In this document: positions 46,393 through 57,871 of the stretch, piece by piece
How positions within the stretch are numbered: the first letter of the stretch is position 1
Layout of the letters: the number at the start of each line of letters is the position of its first letter
DNA from: Iris pallida
Taxonomy: Eukaryota; Streptophyta; Magnoliopsida; Asparagales; Iridaceae
Direction: 5' to 3'
Length of the DNA stretch: 64,000 nt
NCBI GenBank assembly: GCA_029216955.1
Contig: JANAVB010042220.1
Span: forward strand, 14,399,904-14,463,903
Notes under the pieces: model-generated
Database searches by the model: none
Told to the model about the DNA's origin: nothing
Seen by the model: the letters and a program-made list of their open reading frames with translations, nothing else
Position numbers and translations under genes: made by a program

Positions 46393-49300
46393 GCAGTTAA
46401 GGTACAAGAAAAGTAAGGTAACTAAACAAGAAGAGAAACATAGCAAAGAAGACTGTAAAATAAGATCTAGCTGAACTAGAGTAACATAATGAGTTCAAAT
46501 GGCACAATATAAGTTGAGTGTAATCCCAATGTGAGTCTAATAATAGATGAGTCGAGTGTGATTCTAATCATTATTCTATATGGTGAATCGAATAAGGTGA
46601 TTCGAATAGTGATTCACATGATGTTCTAATAATGATTCGAATAAATTCTTCAAGTGTGTTTTAAAATACTTAGTTAGACATGTAAACGGCCAAGGGTAAA
46701 TACGGTACATTACACATCTGGCCGGATGTGGAATGGCTATCGTTCGAATATTATTCACAGGGGGTGGTTCGAATAGTGGGAATGTTCATATGTCTAATCA
46801 AGTATTTCCCCTCCCATCTAATACAAATGAATCCAAAATTCGACACATCAATCGAATACAAGTCCAACTAGCACATGAAGATATGAATAGGTGGTTCGAA
46901 TAGTGATTCGTATGATGATTCGAATAATAGAGGTAAGACGAGTAAGTATGTGTGTCGTATACATGGATTCAGAAATAAATACGTGTTTGTAACAGAGAAT
47001 CACATACAGCTAACTAGAACTGAAGTACAGTAATTGACAAATAAATGAGAGAACTATCAGAGAATGTACTCGCCTGCTACTCTGAAAAGAGTAGTGTAAT
47101 ATCAGATGCCTGCACCAGAGTCACAATGTCCTAAATAGAGCAGTACAGGTTATGACATGTCTAGAATGATAAATAAGAATATACAATGTAATCTACATGA
47201 TTTCTAGGCAAATCTAGGTCAAAGTCAACTTTGGTCAACCTTGGTCAATTATACTAGTCAACTAGGTCCATCCTAGTCCAGTCAAGTCTCACTAAGCCTA
47301 ACCAAGCCTAGACTAGCAAACACACCATCACAAGTCATAGAGAACACATATTACATATATATACATGCTTACATTACATTCACATATTTGAACTTGCATT
47401 CATTCAATTATAGGCATATTTACATACATTCATACAAGGATGCATAGGCACTTGTATACATTCCTACACATTGCATTCATTTATTTGTTCCTTGCATTTG
47501 ATTACATACATTATCTACATTTCCTATATCATGGCATACCTACACTTATTCATTCATGTATTATGTTACCTACTACATGGATACTTGCATACATACATGC
47601 TCTCCTACATTCATTCATATATAGTGCATATTCATTAAGTTTTACATAACATGCATACATAGGATATACTCATACCATATATTGCATATATACACTATAT
47701 ATACAGAGAAAGAGGAGGCAAGGAAGGGGCATAAAGGGGGTGTATTGTGTGTTGGGATATTGGGTTATCATAGTTAGGATTTCAGTTTTCAGGTTCACAA
47801 GACTGTGTGTGTAGATGTGTATGTGAACAACATAGGCTAGAAGGTCACAGGTTGTAGGTTGTGTGACAAAAACAATGATGTGTAGTAGCATTACAGGAAG
47901 AGTGTTCTCAGGAATTTAGTACAATTGACAGTGTACATGTTAATTCTCAGATTTAGATGGGTGAAAAGTGCCTGTATGTAGATAGGGTACATGGGTGTGA
48001 AGAGATTCAACTGAGAATTCTCAGTTTGAATCCCAGATTTTGTGTAAATAAGCTAATGTGTACATATGTGTGTATATGGAGGAACAAATCATGTTTCCAG
48101 TTTGTGACAGTGTAAATCTCAGAATTATAGTGAAGGTGTGTACATGTGTGTGTAATATCAGCCAAAAATCAGTGCATTAACAGTTTGGTTTAACAGTGAT
48201 ATGACAGTGTCATCAGGGAACCAATTCTCAGTTTTTAAAAATCAGGTAAAGCATGCAGTAGAAAAAGGAATTATAGGATATGCAATTTGAATGAAGGTGC
48301 AAGGGTATGCATCATGTGCAGCGACCAATTAGGAGTGCAGGACAACTAATCATGCAGTGGCCATGAATGAAATGAAACGAATGTATGCAGATGAATGCAA
48401 TATGGAGTGACGCTTGTGAAGAGTGTGCAGTACAGTGAATGTGTGTGTCAAATGCAGGAAACGAGAGTGAGTGTCAAATATAGTAACATGTAAATGTGTG
48501 AGTAGCATGCTATGTGAAGTACAGTGAGTGTGGAGAGTTAATTTGCAGAGGGTGAAATGCAAGGAGTGCAGTGAGTGTGTTGCAGTGGTGTTCGACTGCT
48601 CAGGGAAACATGTGTAGAGGGAATCACAACTCAATTTGGCCAATGCTCACTACCATGAGCCCAATATCATTGCTCAGTCATCTAAGCTAGCTATATGAGT
48701 GATTAGAAGGTGAACAAATGTGTACCAGTCTAGATTAAGGCCCTTGGCAGTAGGGCAATTAATGAACAGTTCACATAACACATTCGAGCCTCCCCATGAC
48801 CCAACACCAATCCATTCCCTTGTCATTAACCTAATCTAGCATGGCGATTCATCCTAGCAGTAACTAACACATGTGTGTGAATCAAATATGGCAACTAACA
48901 TCAATTAAAAATCAGTTTTAGATAAGGAAATGAAAATTTAGGAATCAAATCCTGACATGTATTCAGTTGACAGTGCCATGTCAATTCAACAATCCAAAAT
49001 CTAATTTGAACTCTAAAAATCCTACCCCAGCCAACAAACAACCTTATAATAGTATAATACACATGTATATGAATTAAGATGGCAATTTAAAACATGGAAA
49101 AATGGGTTAAAACACATTTAAAATCAGAAATCATAAATAGGAGCAGTGTATCAGAATAGGGAATTCAACCAAATTCGAAGCCAATTCCTTGTTAACATCA
49201 ATCCTAATCATGTAACCAATACACCAGATATATAGGGATTAATTAGGTTCGAATTAATCATATGTAATAGATTATCATACATTCAAATTTCTCAGAAAAT

Positions 49301-50981
49301 GTCAATGACAGTTCGTGTCAGTAAACCATAGGAATTCCCAAATTCGATTTGAAATATCAATCAATACTCGAATCAATAGGTTGGTAAACAAAGTATTATA
49401 CGTGTACGTGTCTAGGTGGGTCCGCTTGTGTCCAGGAAATTGGACACGAAGTGTCCATTCAGTGAAAACAATATCAGTGAATCAGTGACTCAATATGGCC
49501 TCGTGCTGCCGTGTCGTGCACGGTTGCGCACAACATAGGGCACGAACACCCATGGGCTCGTACACACACGAAGAGGGGGTGTAGGGCTAGGGTTTAAAGT
49601 TCCTGACACGAGTCCAAGTCGTGTCTGCATGTGAGACGAAAGCCGTGTCAGTGGCCTCTTCCTGCGCGGAACAGTGCAGTACATTAATGGTGCGCTCGTG
49701 TTTTCGTGTCCGACACGACACGACGTGTCCTGGAACTCGAGGGGGGTCTATCAGTGATGGCCCCCACCTCTATGTCAAATGGCACGAGTCCACGTGTCCA
49801 ATTTGTGGAGAAAACAGTATGTGTCATCAGGGCACCTCTGCGTTGTGTCGTGCAGCGTGTCCACGGCCGTTTCCGATACAGAAATGACACGAATTCGTGT
49901 TCAGTCAGTGGGATTTTGAAAACACACATCAAGGGCTTCCCAAATATATAATTTGTTTCGAAAAATAATAACATTCAATCCATAGAGGCATTTAATCAAA
50001 CACCTACAAAATAACACGACACGTGTCCGATACGGACACCAAACGGACACGAATTCCACCCAAATTTTGGGGACACCTAGGGGACTCCTAGATCTAGCCC
50101 TACAAGCAAGAAAAACTAAAATTTAAATCAATTTAGAGAGTTTTACCTATATGTGCAAAAAGCTTAGAAAAGCTCCAAATGGGGGATTCTTCCTCTTGAT
50201 GCCAAAAGCCCCAAATTATCCCAAAGCTGGGATTAAATTTCACATTCAAAAAATAGGAGGAAATTAGGTTCTAATGCAAGAAACTAGGACTAAAAAGGAA
50301 TTAAAATGGATTTATGGGGATTTTTGGAAGAGGGACAATACCTTTCTTTTTCCAATGTTGAAATGAATGAAAGAAGAAGGCAAGCCCTAGAGAATAAGTG
50401 TTTATATAGGGTGGGGATCCCTATGGCTGGTCATTTAGGGTTTGGTTAGGGTTAGGGCTTCTAGTTATGGGCCATGGGCCAAGTCATGATCAAATAAACC
50501 ATTTAGCCATAAGTCATTTCATGAAACCATAAACCATGACTTAAATGCACTAAATCAAATCCCCTCATTCTAAAATTAGTTTCTAATGACTAAAAGTAGG
50601 TTAACCTAAGTTAGACTAGGGTCACCATGGCTACGGTTAGCTTATAGGCTAGTTCACTCGGTCTCAACAAGTCAAGTCAACCTAGAATTCACCAATTCCA
50701 TAAATTATCAAATAATTCAAATAAGTCAAAATGACCAAATACTCTAGGCTAAAAATAATGATTAAATCATCCTAATGACATGGTTAGGCTCTAGGTCATG
50801 CAGTCTCTCAGGTTTCACTAGCAGTACATCAAAATCATAAGTCATGACTTAAACCAGTTTTTAAATAGTTTAAAAATAATTAAAAATCACCAAAAATCAT
50901 AATGTGAAATAAATATCAATGAATAATAATTATAATTACAAAATTTCAAAAATACCCTCATCTGGAAAACTGGGTGTTACA

Positions 50982-51104
50982 ATTCGTCCTCGAAATTAAG
51001 ATGATCGCACCTTGCCTAGGTCAAACCCCAACATCAATCAAAGTCGAAGCAACACAATCCTACTGGTCATGATTCTATAGTCTTGAACAGGGTAGTTACA
51101 CTAT
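50982..51104 (-). other. G2 interior strip between gag and the 3' LTR
   Basis: It holds ATTTCGAGGACGAATT-like sequence that in G1 and G3 precedes the polypurine tract. Here the G-rich tract itself seems deleted, because CTTAATTTCGAGGACGAA abuts the LTR almost directly. Confidence 0.55.
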
Positions 51105-52427
51105 CTAGCAATCACAAGCAATATCCTGGCAGGTACTAATGGAAATCACACACGAAAGTGGGGAAGAAGAACATGAAGACGAACCTTCTAACCCATCACC
51201 TGCAGCGTCAGTCTCCTCGACTGCCATCGCAAAAGCTCCACCCCTCTAGGCATGGTGCTGCGCTACAGGTGGCCTAGCTCCCTCTCTCTGACCCGATGCT
51301 CCATTATATACGGGTGCAGTAGGGCAATCCCTGACTTGATGAGCAGCGGATCCACAGAACAGACAAACCTTCCGCCTCCTATAACAAGTCTCCCAAACGT
51401 GCCCTGTCCTCTTACAGTAAGCACAAGTCTGCACCGTACGGTCCTGCCCTCTAGGCTGATGCTGTGCTTGCTGCACTATTATCGGTGCCTACATCTGCTG
51501 AATCTATACATGAGGCCTCTTAGCCTGGCCTCCGCTGCTGCTGCCCCCAACTGGGTCTCGTCCCCTCTTGAGCCTAAGCTCAAGATCATCCTCAGCTAAT
51601 AAGGCTCCCGTCAAAATCTCCTCAAAAGTGGCATTCCTGTTGCCCTTGGTCAAGGACTTGACTTCCTTGACCAGACCCTTCCGGAACCTCTGGGCCTTCG
51701 CCGTCTCGCTCAAACCCTCTACGAATCTGTCGAGGCGGTCGAACTCCCCAGCGTACTCCTCCACTGACAGGCTCCCCTGAACCAAGATCTCGAACTGCGA
51801 CTCCAAGGCTCGAAGCGCTGAATCTGAAAAGAACTTCTTCTTGAAGAAGCCCTTGAACTCCTCCCAGGACTGTCCAGCTACTCCCATCCTGGGGTCTGAC
51901 TGATACCAGGTGCGAGCAAGATCTCGCATCCGGCTACCTGTGGCCTCGATCTGAAGATCTGCTGGTATCCTGGCCAGGCGGAAGATCTCCTCTATATGCT
52001 CGATCCACTCATCGGCATATAGGATCCCCTCTGTCCCCAGAAAGTCTCTGGGGCTCATCTTCTGAAACTGTTCGATCCCCGGTGTCCTCGGCTGCTGGAT
52101 CACTGGTCGAGCTACGACTGTCGTAAAGGCCAACTCCATGCTCCTGTCCTGTCGGGCCTGCTGTCGGTCTATAAACTGCTGGAAGTAAGCGAACATCTGT
52201 GCCGCATCTACGTGTCCTGTAGGCGGCGGCTGCTGGAACTGCATCTCTGGAATGACTGGGTCCTGCCCCCGAGCTGGTGGAGGCATACCCCTTGCTGCTG
52301 TTGAAGTCTCAATATGGGTAGAGGTGGCAGGAGCTGCAGCCTCCTGACCCTGCTGAACTGGCTGAGAGGTGGCAGTCCCCTCTACAACAACTGCTACACC
52401 AGAGCGATGTGATCGTGTCTCCACCAT
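51105..52427 (-). pseudogene. G2 gag with two intact CCHC knuckles and three stops
   Basis: The ATG at 52427 (MVETRSHRSG) was chosen because G1 and G3 gag begin the same way; a longer frame from 52481 exists. A proline/glutamine-rich N-terminus with FAYFQQFIDRQQARQD is followed by the Gypsy gag core (GTEGILYADEWIEHIEEIF, LARTWYQSDPR, FKKKFFSDSALRALESQFE, VEEYAGEFDRLDRF). Two CCHC knuckles end it (CAYCKRTGHVWETC and CLFCGSAAHQVRDC). The frame is otherwise uninterrupted for about 440 codons. Stops at 51504-51506, 51489-51491 and 51246-51248 are all TAG; the first two stand where G3 has CAG. Confidence 0.85.
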
Positions 52428-52694
52428 CCTGAAGACAGATCGAACAAGGAAGTCAATACTGAACAGGAATCGATATATCAAAGGAGGACAGTTTATTTCA
52501 AAGAAGACAAATCAGTACGATATGTAGATGGCATGATTTAAAGCAGAATTTTTCCTAAATGTGATTGAGTGCCTCTCCGGTAAAGCCTATCTCTCAATCC
52601 TATAGCAGGCTCGCAGCAGTACAACTAAGTCGCCGTACTACCACGATATCGCACTAATACGACTCTCGACCTGCATGGGCCACCACTAAAAATG

Positions 52695-55600
52695 TGTCAC
52701 GACCCGCACCCACTGTGAGGGTACGAGTACGTAACAGCGCCCAGCCTACGTCGCAGTGTCGGCGGTAGAACGCTGTTCTAAGTCTCTAACTAAACATCAA
52801 CTCATGGAGTATATAATGTACTCATCATGATCAACTCCAAACGGAGGACAAGTATAAGATATGGTGTAACTCAATCACATTCTAAGCACGATAAGATAAC
52901 ACCGAAATATAACTAAGAATTGAAGACAACAAAACTACTAATAAAATAACAACAAACTCAAACAATCTCAAATACATCTCAAGTCTCAAATCTCTATATA
53001 CAACTCCAGATCTAAATAGGAAAACTAAAACAAGACAGACTAGCTAAACTCCCGATCACTCCTGAGTGTCGGGACCATAGGAAGCTAAGCCATCTCCTTA
53101 GTAAAATGTAGGGCATGTGTCCTTAGGGCAATCATCTGTAAAATTTTCAACAGGTTCAGTCAGGACAGGAACGAGCACAATCTCATCTAGAAAACCCAAG
53201 TAAATAACAGAGAACTATAAAGCAGTTATAGACAGTTGTATTGATGAATATGGCAGTTTGTACGAGTAATGATGTAGAGAGCAGTTAAGGTACAAGGAAA
53301 GTAAGGTAACTAAACAAGAAGAGAAACATAGCAAAGAAGACTGTAAAATAAGCTCTAGCTGAACTAGAGTAACATAATGAGTTCAGATGGTACAATATAA
53401 GTCGAGTGTAATCCCAATGTGAGTCTAATATAAGATGAGTCGAATGTGATTCTAATCATTGTTCTAATATGGTGAATCGAATAAGGTGATACAAATAGTG
53501 ATTCACATGATATTCTAATAATGATTCGAATAAATTCTCCAAGTGTGTTTTAAAATACTTAGTTAGACATGTAAACGGCTAAGAATAAATACGGCACATC
53601 ACACATCTGGCCGAATGTGGAATGGCTATCGTTCGAATATTATTCACAGGGGGTGGTTCGAATAGTGAGAATGTTCACATGTCTAATCAAGTATTTTTTC
53701 TCCCATCTAATACAAATGAATCTAAAATTCGACACATCAATCGAATACAAGTCCAACTAGCACATAAAGATACGAATAGGTGGTTCGAATAGTGATTCGT
53801 ATGATGATTCGAATAATAGAGGTAAGACGAGTAAGTATGTGTGTCGTATACATGGATTCAGAAATAAATACGTGTTTGTAACAGAGAATCACATACAGCT
53901 AACTAGAACTGAAGTACAGTAATTGACAAATAAATAAGAGAACTATCAGAGAATGTACTCGCCTGCTACTCTGAAAAGAGTAGTATAATATCAGATGCCT
54001 GCACCAGAGTTACAATGTTCTAAATAGAGCAGTACAGGTTATGACATGTCTAGAATGATAAATAAGAACATACAATGCAATCTACATGATTTCTAGGCAA
54101 ATCTAGGTCAAAGTCAACTGTGGTCAACCTTGGTCAATTATACTAGTCAACTAGGTCAATCCTAGTCCAGTCAAGTCTCACTAAGCCTAACCAAGCCTAG
54201 ACTAGCAAACACACCATCACAAGTCATAGAGAACACATATTACATATATACATGCTTACATTACATTCACATATTTGAACTTGCATTCATTCAATCATAG
54301 GCATATTTACATACATTCATACAAGGATGCATAGGCACTTGTATACATTCCTACACATTGCATTCATTCATTTGTTCCTTGCATTTGATTACATACATTA
54401 TCTACATTTCCTATATCATGGCATACCTACACTTATTCATTCATGCATTATGTTACCTACTACATGGATACTTGTATACATACATGCTCTCATACATTCA
54501 TTCATATATAGTGCATATTCATTAAGTTTTACATAACATGCATACATAGGATATACTCATATCATATATTGCATATATATACTATATATACAGAGAAAGA
54601 GGGGGCAAGGAAGGGGCATAAAGGGGGTGTGTTGTGTGTAGGGATATTGGGCTATCATAGTCAGGATTACAGTTTTCAGGTTCACAAGACTGTGTGTGTA
54701 GATGTGTATGTGAACAACATAGGCTAGAAGGTCACAGGTTGTAGGTTGTGTGACAAAAACAAAGATGTGTAGTAGCATTACAGGAAGAGTGTTCTCAGGA
54801 ATTCAGTACAATTGACAGTGTACATGTTAGTTCTCAGATTTAGATGGGTGAAAAGTGCCTGTATGTAGATAGGGTACATGGGTGTGAAGAGATTCAACTC
54901 AGAATTCTCAGTTTGAATCCTAGATTTTGTGTAAATAAGCTAATGTGTACATATGTGTGTATATGGGGGAACAAATCATGTTTCCAGTTTGTGACAGTGT
55001 AAATCTCAGAACTATAGTGAAGGTGTGTACATGTGTGTGTAATATCAGCCAAAAATCAGTGCATTGACAGTTTGGTTTAACAGTGATATGACAGTGTCAT
55101 CAGGGAACCAATTCTCAGTTTTTAAAACTCAGGTAAAGCATGCAGTGGAAAAAGGAATTACAGGATATGCAATTTGATTGAAGGTGCAAGGGTATGCATC
55201 ATGTGCAGCGACCAATTAGGAGTGCAGGACAACTAATCATGCAGTGGCCATGAATGAAATAAAACGAATGTATGCAGATGAATGCAATGTGGAGTGACAC
55301 TTGTGAAGAGTGTGCAGTACAGTGAATGTGTGTGTCAAATGCAGGGAACGAGAGTGAGTGTCAAATATAGTAACATGTAAATGTGTGAGTAGCATGCTAT
55401 GTGAAGTACAGTGAGTGTGGAGAGTTAATTTGCAGAAGGTGAAATGCAAGGAGTGCAGTGAGTGTGTTGCAGTGGTGTTCGACTGCTCAGGGAAACGTGT
55501 GTAGAAGGAATCACAACTCAATTTGGCCATGGCTCACTGCCATGAGCCCAATATCAGTGCTCAGTCATCTAAGCTAGCTATATGAGTGATTAGAAGGTGA

Positions 55601-57866
55601 ACAAATGTGTACCAGTCTAGATTAAGGCCTTTGGCCGCAGGGCAATTAATGAACAGTTCACAGAACACATCCGAGCCTCCCTACGACCCAACACCAATCC
55701 ATTCCCTTGTCATTAACCTAATCTAGCATGGCGATTCATCCTAGCAGTAACTAACACATGTGTGTGAATCAAATATGGCAACTAACATCAATTAAAAATT
55801 AGTTTTAGATAAGGGAATGAAAATTCAGGAATCAAATCCTGACATGTATTCAGTTGACAGTGCCATGTCAATTCAACAACCCAAAATCTAATTTGAACTC
55901 TAAAAATCCTACCCCAGCCAACAAACAACCTTATAATAGTATAATACACATGTATATGAATTAAGATGGCAATTTAAAACATGGAAAAATGGGTTGAAAC
56001 ACATTTAAAATCAGAAATTGTAAATAGGAGCAGTGTATCAGAATAGGGAATTCAACCGAATTCGAATCCAATTCCTTGTTAAAATAAATCCTAATCATGT
56101 AACCAATACACCAGATATATAGGGATTAATTAGGTTCGAATTAATCACATGAAACAGATTATCATATATTCGAATTTTTCAGAAAATCTCAATGACAGTT
56201 CGTGTCAGTAAACCATAGGAATTCCCAAATTCGATTTGAAATATCAATCAATACTCGAATCAATAGGTTGGTAAACAAAGTATTATACATGTACGTGTCT
56301 AGGTGGGTCCATTCGTGTCCAGGAAATTGGACACGAAGTGTCCACTCAGTGAAAACAATATCAGTGAATCAGTGACTCAACATGGCCTCGTGTAGCCGTG
56401 TCGTGCACGGTTGCGCACAACATAGGGCACAAATACCCATGGGCTCGTGCACACACGAAGAGGGGGTGTAAGGCTAGGGTTTAAAGTTCCTGATACGAGT
56501 CTAAGTCGTGTCTGCACGCGAGACGAAAGCCGTGTCAGTGGCCTCTTCCTGCGCGGAACAGTGCAGTGCATTAATGGTGCACTCGTGTTTTCGTATCCGA
56601 TACGACACAACGTGTCCTGAAACTCGAGGGGGGTCTGTCAGTGATGGCCCCCACCTCTGTGTCAAATGGCACAAGTCCACGTGTCCAATTCGTGGAGAAA
56701 ATAATATGTGTCATCAGGGCACCTGTGCGCTGTGTCGTGCAGTGTGTCCACGGCCATTTCCGACACAAAAACGACACGAATTTGTGTCCAGTCAGTAGGA
56801 TTTTGAAAACACACATCAAGGGCTTCCCAAATATATAATTTGTTTCAAAATAATAACATTCAATCCATAGAGGCATTTAATCAAACACCTACAAAACAAC
56901 ACGACACGTGTCCGATACGGACACCAAACGGACACGAATTCTACCAAAATTTTGGGGACACCTAGGGGACTCCTAGATCTAGCCTTACATACAAAGAAAA
57001 CTAAAATTTAAATCAATTTAGTGGGTTTTACCTATATGTGCAAAAAGCTTGGAAAAGCTCCAAATGGGGGATTCTTCCTCTTGATGCCAAAAGCTCCAAA
57101 TTGTCCCAGAGCTGGGATTAAATTTCACATTCAGAAAATAGTAGGAAATTAGGTTCTAATGCAAGAAACTAGGACTCAAAAGGAATTAAAATGGATTTAT
57201 GGAGATTTTTGGAAGAGGGACAATACCTTTCTTTTTCCATTATTGAAATGAATGAAAGAAGGAGGCAAGCCCTAGAGAATAAGTGTTTTATAGGGTGGGG
57301 ATCCCTATGGCTGGTTATTTAGGCTTTGGTTAGGGTTAGGGCTTCTAGTTATGGGCCATGGGCCAAGTCATGATCAAATAAACCATTTAGCCATAAGTCA
57401 TTTCATGAAACCATAAACCATGACTTAAATGCACTAAACCAAATCCCCTCATTCTAAAATTAGTTTCTAATGACTAAAAGTAGGTTAACCTAAGTTAGAC
57501 TAGGGTCACCATGGCTAGGGTTAGCTTCTAGGCTAGTTCACTCGGTCTCAACAAGTCAAGTCAACCTAGAATTCACCAATTCCATAAATCATCAAATAAT
57601 TCAAATAAGTCAAAATGACCAAATACTCCTAGGCTAAAAATAATAATTAAATCATCCTAATGACATGGTTAGGCTCTAGGTCATGCAGTCTCTCAGGTTT
57701 CACTAGCACCACATCAAAATCACAAGTCATGACTTAAACCAGTTTTTAAATAGTTTAAAAATAATTAAAAATCACCAAAAATTATAATGTGAAATAAATA
57801 TCAATGAATAATAATTATAATTACAAAATTTCAAAAATACCCTCATCTGGAAAACTGGGTGTTACA
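52695..57866 (-). repeat. 5' LTR of G2 (5172 bp, uninterrupted)
   Basis: It matches the left LTR along its length. The TATA region at 57283-57295 has lost one base (CCCTATAAAACAC instead of CCCTATATAAACAC). The short frames found twice, here and in the left LTR, are LTR copies and not genes. Confidence 0.92.
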
Positions 57867-57871
57867 CCATC

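Larger units (their letters stand above)
33037..50981 (-). repeat. 3' LTR of G2 (split by G3)
   Basis: It consists of 33037-33624 and 46398-50981 and totals 5172 bp. The promoter TATA (CCCTATATAAACAC, minus strand) is at 50399-50412. Repeats of GATTCGAATA type occur at 46500-46930, a GTCAA-rich strip near 47215-47285 and a GACACG-rich strip at 49400-50060. Confidence 0.9.
33037..57866 (-). mobile_element. G2: gag-only LTR retrotransposon (TR-GAG/LARD type) with 5.2-kb LTRs
   Basis: G2 starts TGTCACGACCC, ends GGGTGTTACA and is flanked by CCATC (33032-33036 and 57867-57871). The right LTR is 52695-57866 (5172 bp). The left LTR is 33037-33624 plus 46398-50981, also 5172 bp once G3 and its extra GCAGT are removed. 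The interior is only 1713 bp and encodes gag; there is no protease, RT or integrase. The net element length is about 12.06 kb. It must borrow enzymes from an autonomous relative, and G1-type chromoviruses are the obvious candidate because of the shared gag, LTR start and priming region. Confidence 0.92.

Noticed and set aside
47440..55530. Paired ORFs at 47440/54327 and 48350/55237
   Set aside because: They are the two LTR copies of G2, with compositions set by CATACATT and TGTGTG-type sequence; not genes.
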